From: Chloroflexota bacterium
GTDB lineage: Bacteria; Chloroflexota; UBA6077; SHYK01
Assembly: GCA_035652535.1 (NCBI GenBank)
Contig: DASRDP010000047.1
Location: 1 to 37,220, forward strand
Length of the DNA stretch: 37,220 nucleotides
Direction: 5' to 3'
This document shows positions 1 through 7,072 of this stretch, in pieces. A model generated the notes under the pieces. That model was not told the DNA's origin, searched no databases, and worked only from the letters and a program-made list of their open reading frames with translations. Both the position numbers and the translations under genes were made by a program. The first letter of the stretch is position 1; each line of letters begins with the position of its first letter.

Positions 1-1
1 C

Positions 2-328
2 CACCACCTCGTCAACAACGCCCTGGCCTGCTCGCCCGAGACGAGTTCGGTCACCGTCAACGTGAGAACCGAGGCGGATGGAGCGATTACGATCGACGTG
101 CGCGATTTGGGGGAGGGGATTCCGGCCGCCGAGCTTACTCACCTCTTCGAGCCGTTGTACCGGACGACTCGCGCCCACCGCGACGCCGTCAAGGGCGCGG
201 GAATCGGTCTGGCCCTCGTTCGCCGGATCGCTGAGCTGCACGGCGGAAGCGCGACCGTGCGGAGCATGGCAGGCGAGGGCACCACCTTTAGCCTCCGTCT
301 GCCGACGGGCTTCGACCAGCCGGACTGA
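2..328 (+). CDS. Sensor histidine kinase, C-terminal fragment (ATPase domain)
   Basis: This is the end of a histidine kinase whose start lies before the window; the frame is open from base 2 to the TGA at 326-328. The translation begins inside the HATPase_c domain with an N-box (HHLVNNALACSP), followed by a G1 box (VRDLGEGIP), an F-box (LFEPLYR) and a G2 box (GAGIGLALVRRIAELHGG). These form the ATP-binding site that feeds phosphate to the dimerisation-domain histidine. The order and spacing are those of an ordinary HisKA-type kinase, and the protein stops about 15 residues after the last strand, so nothing is fused at the C-terminus. The sensor part, histidine and partner regulator are not visible. 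The next gene starts about 55 nt downstream in the same direction but is metabolic, so a functional link is not evident. Confidence 0.9.
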   Translation, partial: HHLVNNALACSPETSSVTVNVRTEADGAITIDVRDLGEGIPAAELTHLFEPLYRTTRAHRDAVKGAGIGLALVRRIAELHGGSATVRSMAGEGTTFSLRLPTGFDQPD

Positions 329-384
329 GTGGCCGCCGTGAGCGGTCCCATACGCACATGCCATCATCTCGAGGAGGTCCCTCG

Positions 385-1644
385 ATGACTCAACCAACGG
401 CGCGACCAGATGAGCGGCCCCTTCGCGTCGGCGTAGCGGGACTCGGCTTTGGAAGCACCGAGTTCCTACCTTCCCTCGAGCGCATGCCGCAGCTTTCGCT
501 GGAGGCCGCGGCCGACGTCAGGCCGCAGGCCCTGGACGCGTTTCGCACGCGCTATGGCGGACGGGTCTACGAACGCGTCGAAGACCTGTGCGCCGATCCC
601 GACGTCGACGCCATCTGGATTGCCACGCCCAACCAGTTTCACGGCCAGCACGCGCTCTGGGCCGTCGAGCGCGGCAAGCATGTCGTCGTCCGCAAACCGC
701 TCGCCTTGACCATGGAGGAATGCCAGCGGGTCGTGGACACGGCGGAGAGGACAGGCGCGCGCGTCCTCGCAGGAGCGCAAACCCAGGGCACCAACGCACT
801 GATCAAAGAGATCCGCCGAATGATTGTCGACGGCGAGCTCGGCCGCCTGCGCGCGATCAACATGTGGGCCTACACCGGGTGGATGCTGCGCCCGCGGATG
901 CCCCAGGAGGTGGACGACAGCCAGGGTGGGGGAATTGTGTGGCGCCAGGCTCCTCACCAGCTCGAAACCATTCGGTGGCTCGGCGGAGGCCTCGTCCGCA
1001 GCGTGCGCGCGGTGACGGGACGCTGGCGGCCAGAGCGCCCCAATGGCACCGGCTATTTCACGGCTCTGCTCGAGTTCGAGGACGGTACGCCCGCCACCAT
1101 CGTCTACAACGCGTACGGCTACTTCGACTCGGTCGATCTCATCAAGTGGGGGACGGACAAGGGAATCGACGACCGCGCACGCCAGCGCAAGGCGCTCCTG
1201 AGTGGATCGATCGACGAGCCAAAACTGAAGGAGACGACGCGCTTCGGCGCCCTGATCGAGGGGCGCGAGGGCCCGCAGATCCCGTGGGAGGCCGGTACGG
1301 CATACGTGAGTAGCGACGGAGGGCCCTGGATGCCCGGCAACCAGGGCGTCTTCATCGTCAGCCTCGACCGAGGAGACGTTCGAGCTGCCCCCGCAGGACT
1401 CTATGTGTACGGCGACGAGGGCCTTCGCGAGGTTCCGATTAGCCAGCGCCGCGGGGAAGGCATGGCCTTCATGGACGAGGAAGCGATGGAGCTGTACGAC
1501 GCCATTCGCCACAATCGACCGATGCTGCACGATGCTCGGTGGGGCATGGCCACCGCGGAGGTGCAGTGGGCGATCCTCGAATCTGCTCGCACACGAAGCG
1601 AGATCGTATTGAAGCATCAGGTTCCCGTGCCGACCGGTTATTGA
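385..1644 (+). CDS. Gfo/Idh/MocA family NAD(P)-dependent oxidoreductase
   Basis: A predicted cytosolic sugar or cyclitol dehydrogenase-type protein of 419 residues. The N-terminal Rossmann fold shows the dinucleotide motif VGVAGLGFGSTEF near residues 13-25, followed by typical IDH-MocA elements (WIATPNQFH, then VVVRKPLALTMEEC). The lysine of the family's EKP signature is kept (K104), but the preceding Glu is Arg. The C-terminal half is the alpha/beta substrate-binding domain. The start is placed at ATG 385, not the in-frame ATG at 358, because gaggagg at 371-377 sits 7 nt before it. The substrate cannot be named: the family acts on inositols, glucose derivatives, phthalate dihydrodiols and others. 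No sugar transporter or isomerase is adjacent. Confidence 0.88.
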   Translation: MTQPTARPDERPLRVGVAGLGFGSTEFLPSLERMPQLSLEAAADVRPQALDAFRTRYGGRVYERVEDLCADPDVDAIWIATPNQFHGQHALWAVERGKHVVVRKPLALTMEECQRVVDTAERTGARVLAGAQTQGTNALIKEIRRMIVDGELGRLRAINMWAYTGWMLRPRMPQEVDDSQGGGIVWRQAPHQLETIRWLGGGLVRSVRAVTGRWRPERPNGTGYFTALLEFEDGTPATIVYNAYGYFDSVDLIKWGTDKGIDDRARQRKALLSGSIDEPKLKETTRFGALIEGREGPQIPWEAGTAYVSSDGGPWMPGNQGVFIVSLDRGDVRAAPAGLYVYGDEGLREVPISQRRGEGMAFMDEEAMELYDAIRHNRPMLHDARWGMATAEVQWAILESARTRSEIVLKHQVPVPTGY

Positions 1645-1747
1645 CCGCCGGCCCCGGGCCCGCGGCCACCAGGAAGCGCGTCGGGGTGAACACGCGCGCC
1701 AACATCACCGAGCTGGGCGTCTCCGCGTCCATTTCCATCACAGACCC

Positions 1748-1804
1748 GAGGGTGAGGGCACGCCCCATCCCAGCCTTCGGTCCCCTCTCCCCCGCGGCCG
1801 GGGG
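1748..1804. repeat. Dispersed palindromic repeat, single copy
   Basis: This stretch matches the unit of the tandem array near 8.5 kb (gagggtgaggg...cgccccatcccagccttcggtcccctctcc), including the G/C palindrome around cccccgcggccggggg. It lies in the 293-nt gap between the oxidoreductase and the anti-sigma gene. It carries no open frame of its own and is best read as a non-coding repeat that may fold as a hairpin in the mRNA. Confidence 0.8.
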
Positions 1805-1875
1805 ACTGTGCGCAAGTATCCCCCATGTGCGCGCGCGCCGCGCGAAGCGGCTGAGCTGAGACATTCAAGGTATAA

Positions 1876-1904
1876 GGAAACGGAACCATCGCTTGTGACG
1901 TATT
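1876..1904 (+). promoter_or_regulatory. Candidate ECF-type promoter before the anti-sigma/sigma pair
   Basis: GGAAAC (1876-1881) and CGTATT (1899-1904) are separated by 17 nt and resemble the GGAAC / CGTC-type boxes used by many ECF sigma factors, about 35 nt before the anti-sigma start. A short inverted repeat, ATTCC-ATACA-GGAAT (1902-1916), overlaps the -10 side. The position fits autoregulation by the sigma factor encoded downstream. This is motif matching by eye only. Confidence 0.35.
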
Positions 1905-1937
1905 CCATACAGGAATGCTGCGACGAGGCACGAAGAG

Positions 1938-2636
1938 ATGGCGAGCGAGACGGCGCGGGACGCCGAACACGATGAGGAGCGCGCGGTACGTTACGCGTTC
2001 GGGCTCCTGGACTCTGGGACACGGGCGACGTTCGAGCGCCACCTCGCCGACTGCGAGCACTGCCGGGAGCTGGTCCAAATTGGACGGGACGTGGCCGCGC
2101 GACTCGACGCAGAGGCCCCTGCCGTGGACCCCGGCCCCCGGCTGAGAACCCGGATCTGGCGAGAAATCGCGGAGGAATCCCGCCGCTCGGGCGCTCGCCC
2201 ATCGTTCTGGGCCCGCTTCCTCAGGCGGCCGATGGCGCGGCAACCCGCGCTCCTGGCTCCGATTGCCGCGGTCTTCGTTGTGGCCCTCACATTGGGCGCA
2301 GTGCTCGGGCGGCAGTTCACCCTCAACGAGGCGCTGCTCGTGGTTCCGCTGGCCGGCTCTGCAGGCGGCGACTCCCACGTCATCATCCACCGGTCGGGCG
2401 CGACGGAGGTCGCCCTGCGACACGTCGCGGACCCCCCGCCAGGAACCGTATACGTGGCGTGGGTGCGGGCGCCCGATGGACCACCGGTCTCGGCCGGTAC
2501 GTACGACGATGGCAACGGAACTTTTCCGCTTGCCATCTCCGCCCTCGGCAAAATCGTAGAAATCACAGTAGAAGCCAAACCGGGGGCATCGACGCCGTCC
2601 GCCGCCCCCATCCTGAGCGCGCCTGTCGTGCCCTGA
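1938..2636 (+). CDS. Membrane anti-sigma factor, RskA-like with zinc-finger
   Basis: A predicted single-pass inner-membrane anti-sigma factor of 232 residues that should hold the neighbouring ECF sigma factor inactive. The N-terminus has the H-x3-C-x2-C anti-sigma zinc motif (H35, C39, C42), set in a helix-rich domain. A hydrophobic segment at about residues 104-123 is the membrane span. The extracytoplasmic C-terminal domain resembles the RskA/anti-sigma-K fold (VYVAWVRAPDG near the middle, a strand-rich end). Its ATG at 1938 has only a weak purine-rich stretch before it. The gene lies 31 nt upstream of the sigma factor, so both are probably co-transcribed; in most such pairs the sigma gene comes first. 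Release would be expected through regulated proteolysis, but no dedicated site-1 protease is adjacent. Confidence 0.82.
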   Translation: MASETARDAEHDEERAVRYAFGLLDSGTRATFERHLADCEHCRELVQIGRDVAARLDAEAPAVDPGPRLRTRIWREIAEESRRSGARPSFWARFLRRPMARQPALLAPIAAVFVVALTLGAVLGRQFTLNEALLVVPLAGSAGGDSHVIIHRSGATEVALRHVADPPPGTVYVAWVRAPDGPPVSAGTYDDGNGTFPLAISALGKIVEITVEAKPGASTPSAAPILSAPVVP

Positions 2637-2667
2637 CGCGGCTGCGACCGCTCTTCGAGGATCAGGG

Positions 2668-3243
2668 ATGCAACAGAGCGACAACCATCAGTCATCGGCT
2701 CCGCGGGGTGACAAGTCGTCCGCGTCGCGCCTCGCGTGGTTCGATTCGCTCTATGCGGCACACCATCGGCGGGCATTCGGGCTGGCACTGAGCTTCCTGG
2801 GCAATCCCCGCGACGCCGAGGACACGGTCCAGGAAGCGTTCCTCTCGATTTGGCGATCACAAGCGTGCCCGGATCCGTCCGGCGAATCAACCCTGAGCTG
2901 GCTGCTCGCCATCGTCCGGAACCGGTCCATCGACGTGCTTCGATCACGAAAGCGGAAGGAAACGTATCCCCTCGACCCCGACGTCGACACCGCCGACTCC
3001 ATTGATGTGCCCATCGAGGTCGAGCGCCGCACAGCGCAGCGCCACGCGCATCGGATACTGGAGCGGCTTCCCGTCGAGCAGCGCCGCGTGATGGAGCTGG
3101 TCTACTTCGAGGGACTCACGCACGCGGAGATCGCCGAGCATCTCAATCTTCCGCTGGGAACTGTCAAGAGTCGGATCCGCCTGGCGCTGGAGCACCTTCG
3201 GCTCTACTTCCCGGCGCGCGAGGACCCGCCGATCTCGGCGTAG
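2668..3243 (+). CDS. ECF-family RNA polymerase sigma factor
   Basis: A sigma-70 family factor of 191 residues with only regions 2 and 4. Region 2 runs from about residue 24 to 90 and holds the core-binding and -10 recognition helices (NPRDAEDTVQEAFLSIWRS, then LLAIVRNRSIDVLRSRKRK). Region 4 runs from about 125 to 180 (LERLPVEQRRVMELVYFEG, then a helix-turn-helix THAEIAEHLNLPLGTVKSRI). The protein directs polymerase to stress-type promoters once freed from the anti-sigma factor encoded just upstream. ATG 2668 is preceded by a modest gagg/aggg purine stretch. Placement and domain make-up suggest a SigK/RskA-like module; the regulon and inducing signal are unknown. Confidence 0.92.
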   Translation: MQQSDNHQSSAPRGDKSSASRLAWFDSLYAAHHRRAFGLALSFLGNPRDAEDTVQEAFLSIWRSQACPDPSGESTLSWLLAIVRNRSIDVLRSRKRKETYPLDPDVDTADSIDVPIEVERRTAQRHAHRILERLPVEQRRVMELVYFEGLTHAEIAEHLNLPLGTVKSRIRLALEHLRLYFPAREDPPISA

Positions 3244-3261
3244 CGCGGCCCGGCCAGATGG

Positions 3262-4563
3262 TCAGAGCCTGCGGATGCTGGGCTGCCACGCCAGCACGCC
3301 CACCACCATGGCGAGGCTGCCGAGCCCGATCGTGGCCATGGCCGCGGCCGTCGAGGTGGAATCCGCGAGGGCGCCGACGAGCGGAGCAATAATCGTGCCA
3401 GCGGAGCGAAAGCCGCCATCGAGGCTCATGACGCGCCCGCGCAGCTCCTTCGGGGTAGCGGCGAGGAGCAGCCCGTTGTTGGCAGCCCGGAACGACGTCT
3501 GCGAGCCGCCCGCCAGCATCAGGCAGGCGGCCGCCGCGGCAACCAGCGGCAGCGCGCGAGGGAGCACCCCGATGGCGCCGAGCCCGAGGAGCGCGCCGCC
3601 GTTGAGCAGCCCTGCCGCCACGAGCATCCGCCCGCCCCGGGCCGCGGTCCCAAGGGAAGCCACGGCCAGACCGCCGAGCAAGGCGCCGAGACCCGCGAAG
3701 CTGTAGAGCGCGCCGTAGGCCGCGGCGCCCTGGCCGAGGGTCTCCTTCACGTAGGCGACGAGCATCGCCTGGTACGTGAAACCGATGGTGAGCGGGCCGG
3801 TCCCAATGACAAGCTGGGTGATCACGCGCCGATTCTGCGCGACGAACGACCATCCCTGGAGAAACGATGCGACTGCCGACGACTTCGCCCTCGCCACGCC
3901 CTCGCACACGTTCATCATCCGCGTGCTCGCGATCACGGCCACGTATAACGCTGCGCAAGCGGCGTAGCCCCAGCCACCGCTACCGGTCCACTGAATGAGC
4001 GCCGCGACGGTGATCGGCGATCCCATCCGCGTGGCGTTGGTCGCCACGGAGTTGAGGGAGAGGGCGTTGATGATCAGGTTCTCGGGCACGAGCGACGGCA
4101 CGAACGCCGTTCGAACCGGTTGGTTGACGGCATCGGCCAAGGAGAGAGCGACCGCGCTCGCATACAGGTGCCAGAGCGCGAGGTTGCGGGACAGGGCCAG
4201 CGCGGCCATGGCCCCATAGCAGGCGAACGTCCAGGCCTGAATCAGCGTGAGGAGGCGGCGCTTGTCGATGCGGTCCGCCAGCACGCCGCCCCACATTCCC
4301 ACAATCAACGACGCCATGCCCCGGGTCAGCTCGAGCGTCCCGAGCTGAAACGCCGATCCGGTCAGCTCGAGAGCGAGCCAGCTCCGCGCCACGCGCTCGC
4401 CGAAGCCGGCCGACGATTGGCAGAGCTGGCCGATCCACAGCAGCCGAAACTCACGGTGCGCGAGGGCCTGGAACGGGGTACGAAGGCGCGCGCGGAAACC
4501 CCGGAGGCGCGGGGATTTCTCCGCGCCTCCGGGGCTCTGGATACCTTTTACTTTTGGTGGCAC
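3262..4563 (-). CDS. MFS exporter (MFS_3 / enterobactin-exporter-like)
   Basis: A twelve-helix major facilitator transporter of the MFS_3 type, related to the transporter at 9365-10675 (both share EFRLLW-GQL at the first helix and a loop with ADR-D/GKR/K after helix 2). The frame is open further upstream, with TTG 4656 and ATG 4650, but those would overlap the upstream gene by about 85 nt. GTG 4563, just past that gene's stop, gives 433 residues and leaves about 30 residues before the first helix, as in relatives; it has no clear ribosome-binding site and the true start may lie elsewhere. A perfect hairpin lies in the first codons of this frame. The substrate is unknown; drugs or siderophore-like compounds are typical of the family. 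Confidence 0.8.
   Translation of the reverse strand: MPPKVKGIQSPGGAEKSPRLRGFRARLRTPFQALAHREFRLLWIGQLCQSSAGFGERVARSWLALELTGSAFQLGTLELTRGMASLIVGMWGGVLADRIDKRRLLTLIQAWTFACYGAMAALALSRNLALWHLYASAVALSLADAVNQPVRTAFVPSLVPENLIINALSLNSVATNATRMGSPITVAALIQWTGSGGWGYAACAALYVAVIASTRMMNVCEGVARAKSSAVASFLQGWSFVAQNRRVITQLVIGTGPLTIGFTYQAMLVAYVKETLGQGAAAYGALYSFAGLGALLGGLAVASLGTAARGGRMLVAAGLLNGGALLGLGAIGVLPRALPLVAAAAACLMLAGGSQTSFRAANNGLLLAATPKELRGRVMSLDGGFRSAGTIIAPLVGALADSTSTAAAMATIGLGSLAMVVGVLAWQPSIRRL
4499..4534. terminator. Perfect 14-bp hairpin between two minus-strand genes
   Basis: Arms ccccggaggcgcgg (4499-4512) and ccgcgcctccgggg (4521-4534) pair perfectly around an 8-nt loop. On the minus strand the stem is followed by only three T residues, so it is a weak match to an intrinsic terminator. 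It lies 34 nt past the stop of the beta-propeller gene and in the 5' end of the MFS frame, and may attenuate transcription between the two or mask the MFS start. Confidence 0.5.
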
Positions 4564-4567
4564 GCGC

Positions 4568-5668
4568 TCAGCGCGCGGCGGCCAGCGCCGGCTCGTCTCC
4601 GCGAGGGATGTTCCGAAAGTGCCCGGCTTTGGACACGGCGGGGAGGCCATCGGCAATCCTGGCCCAGGTATCGCCCTGGTCGCCGCTGTAATACACCTCT
4701 CCGTCGGTATTCGCGGCGGCGAGGGCGTAGCCGCCCGCCCAGACTTCCATGATGAGGGCCTCGAAGTTTCCGTGCACGTGCTCGGGAAGCCCGTTCTCGA
4801 GTCGCTCCCAGGTCCTCCCCGCGTCCCGGCTGCGGGCGATTCGCGAGTCGGCCGTCATCGTCTTCCGCCACCCGCCCGGGCTGCAAAAGGACCCGGACGT
4901 GTACAGGAGGTTCGCATCGTGGGGGTGCACGACGAAACCGTCCGGGTACGAGATGCCGACCGGTGCGGGCGCCAGATGGGTCCACGTCTTACCCGCGTCC
5001 GGGCTATGCCAGATGCCCTCGCCGCCAGTGGTGTAGAGGCGATCCGGCGCGGTGGGCGGAATAATGATCCGGTGCACGTCCTCGTACACGCCGGGTAGGT
5101 CGCGGAACGTGCGTCCGCCATCCTCGCTCTTGAGGGCTCCGCCGACCTCGATGCTGGCGTAAATGACGTCGGCAGAGCGCGGGTCAAACGAGATGTGCTT
5201 GACGTGCCCGATATGGGGCGGGGCGGGAAACGTCCATTTATCCACCGTGGGGACCGATCGCACGGCCGGCAGCGCTTCCCAGCTCGCCCCCAGATCGGTG
5301 CTGCGATAGAGATGCGCCGGCTCGCTGCCCGCGTACAAGCGGACCTGGCCGTCCACTTCAACGCAGCTCATCGAGTAGATATCCTTGAACTCGATGCCGT
5401 CATCGCGGCGCTGCCACGTCGCGCCCGCATCCAGGCTCGCGTAGATTCCGTCTTTGTGCACGCCGGCGAACAGCGTGCCCCGGCTCGGCTCGAACAACAG
5501 CGACGACACGTGCTTGCCCTGGAGGGTTCGTCGTCGCTCCGACCATTCCGACCCGGGAGAATTCCGGCTCAGGAGCACCACGCCATCCACAGTCCCGACG
5601 AGCAAGTCATTCGAAGGGTGATCGCTCTGGTAAACAGTACTTCCGCCGACCGACAGGCAAATGGTCAT
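4568..5668 (-). CDS. BNR/sialidase-like beta-propeller protein
   Basis: A 366-residue repeat protein with six Asp-box motifs of the S-x-D-x-G-x-T-W type (SLDAGATW, STDLGASW, SEDGGRTF, SPDAGKTW, SRDAGRTW, SGDQGDTW), which mark the blades of a sialidase/VPS10-like beta-propeller. No sialidase catalytic arginine triad or tyrosine can be pointed to, and no signal peptide is evident, so it is probably a cytosolic binding or photosystem-stability-factor-like propeller rather than a glycosidase. The start is set at ATG 5668 because ggaggt lies 6 nt upstream; 25 further codons of open frame upstream look non-coding. It is followed after a few nucleotides by an MFS exporter. Its partner or ligand is unknown. 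Confidence 0.8.
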   Translation of the reverse strand: MTICLSVGGSTVYQSDHPSNDLLVGTVDGVVLLSRNSPGSEWSERRRTLQGKHVSSLLFEPSRGTLFAGVHKDGIYASLDAGATWQRRDDGIEFKDIYSMSCVEVDGQVRLYAGSEPAHLYRSTDLGASWEALPAVRSVPTVDKWTFPAPPHIGHVKHISFDPRSADVIYASIEVGGALKSEDGGRTFRDLPGVYEDVHRIIIPPTAPDRLYTTGGEGIWHSPDAGKTWTHLAPAPVGISYPDGFVVHPHDANLLYTSGSFCSPGGWRKTMTADSRIARSRDAGRTWERLENGLPEHVHGNFEALIMEVWAGGYALAAANTDGEVYYSGDQGDTWARIADGLPAVSKAGHFRNIPRGDEPALAAAR

Positions 5669-5768
5669 CCGAGCACCTCCGATTTCATCGTTCGGATTCC
5701 GTCGTTCGATCCTACACTTCGCGTCTACGGGCGACAAGCGCATCGGCGGACATAACGCGGCGATCTTG

Positions 5769-5774
5769 TACTAT
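5769..5774 (+). promoter_or_regulatory. Possible -10 element giving a leaderless transcript
   Basis: TACTAT sits 6 nt before the ATG at 5781, so transcription would begin at or next to the start codon. There is no ribosome-binding site before that ATG, which fits a leaderless mRNA. No convincing -35 box is visible, so this is weakly supported. Confidence 0.25.
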
Positions 5775-5780
5775 TTCGCC

Positions 5781-7067
5781 ATGCGCAGGCTCCGCATCGT
5801 CGTCCAGCTCGCAACCCTTTTGGCCATTACCGCCATCGCGGCGCCGCCCGGGCTCGCGCAGGACGCGATTCCGGGCGCAGGGCTCGACCTCATCCAGCAG
5901 CGCGTGAGCCAGCTTCGCCACCTGGACTTCTCCTCGCCGGTCCGGGTCGAGATCGTCTCCAGGGATCGACTGCGATCCCTCAACACGGAGATGTTCTTCC
6001 GCGACAACACTCAGCGCGAGCTCGACGCGGAGCAAACGCTGCTCGAGACGCTCGGCTACATCCCGCCAGGCGTGGACATGGTGCAGGTGGTCCTCAATCT
6101 CCTGGGCGACGAAGTGGACGGCTTCTATGACACGGTAACGAAGACGATCTACGTCGTGTCCGACGAGGCGGAGAACCTCGATCCCAGCGCGATCCTGGCC
6201 ATCGCGCACGAGTACACCCATGCGCTCCTCGACCAGAATTTCGATCTGAAAGCGAACGAAGACGCCCGCCGCGCCAATAGCGACCAAACCCTGGCGTTCC
6301 AGGCGCTCGTCCAGGGCGACGCGGGGATCGCGCAGGCGCTGTACGCGGGGCGTTACCTCTACGACCGAACGACCGGGCAAGACGCCGACAGCGAGACGAG
6401 CGACTCGTCGTTCCTGCAGGCGCCCCTCATCCTCCGGCGCGAGCTGATGTTCCCCGAGGACAACGGGGTCGACTTCGTCGTCGATGCCTTTCTCGATGGG
6501 GCGTGGGGCGCGGTCGATGATTTGTGGGCGAATCCGCCTGCCTCGACAGCTCAGGTGCTCCACCCGGAGAAGTATCTGGCCGGCCAGGGGCCCGTCACCC
6601 TCCCCCTTCCCGACGTCCGCAGCGCGCTGGGACCCGGCTGGACCGAACTCGACGAGAACACCCTTGGAGAGCTCGACATCCGGACCCTCATCGAGCAGTA
6701 CTCCGACCGCGACATCGGCGAGCGAGCGGCCGAAGGCTGGGCCGGTGACGACTACGCGCTCCTGCGACGGGACAGCGACGGGGCGGCCGTCTTTGCCATG
6801 CGGACCGTCTGGGACACAGTCGACGACGCGAAGGAGTTCGCGACTGCCTACCAGCTCATCGCGCGAGCGCGCCACGGGGCGAAGCTGGAACGGCTGCCGG
6901 CGGTGGACGTTCCCGTCACAGGACCGGCGCCAGACACGGTTTGGGCGGCGACGGGCGACAACGTGACCCACGTGCTGATCCGGGACGGAAAATACGTTGC
7001 CCTCGTCGTGGCCACGGACCCCATCGGCCTTTCGATCGCCGAATCTCTCAGGCCTACGAGCGAGTGA
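5781..7067 (+). CDS. Exported HEXXH metallopeptidase-like protein
   Basis: A 428-residue protein with a signal peptide (positively charged start, hydrophobic core, GLAQ at about residue 27) and a zincin motif, H143-E144-Y-T-H147, within IAHEYTHALLDQNFDL. In related proteins this helix is followed by an ALVEGDA-type motif whose Glu is a likely third zinc ligand; here the motif reads ALVQGDA with Gln at 178 (codon cag, 6312-6314). The protein may therefore bind zinc differently or be inactive. The C-terminal half is mixed alpha/beta with no recognised motif. Start at ATG 5781 is chosen because the signal peptide begins there. It is probably co-translated with the S41 protease whose ATG lies 5 nt after its stop. 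Substrate unknown. Confidence 0.75.
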   Translation: MRRLRIVVQLATLLAITAIAAPPGLAQDAIPGAGLDLIQQRVSQLRHLDFSSPVRVEIVSRDRLRSLNTEMFFRDNTQRELDAEQTLLETLGYIPPGVDMVQVVLNLLGDEVDGFYDTVTKTIYVVSDEAENLDPSAILAIAHEYTHALLDQNFDLKANEDARRANSDQTLAFQALVQGDAGIAQALYAGRYLYDRTTGQDADSETSDSSFLQAPLILRRELMFPEDNGVDFVVDAFLDGAWGAVDDLWANPPASTAQVLHPEKYLAGQGPVTLPLPDVRSALGPGWTELDENTLGELDIRTLIEQYSDRDIGERAAEGWAGDDYALLRRDSDGAAVFAMRTVWDTVDDAKEFATAYQLIARARHGAKLERLPAVDVPVTGPAPDTVWAATGDNVTHVLIRDGKYVALVVATDPIGLSIAESLRPTSE

Positions 7068-7072
7068 ACACC

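Noticed and set aside
466-1617. Long minus-strand open frame opposite the oxidoreductase
   Set aside because: It lies wholly antisense to a gene with clear family motifs; its protein is rich in Arg, Ala and His with no domain. High GC makes such frames common.
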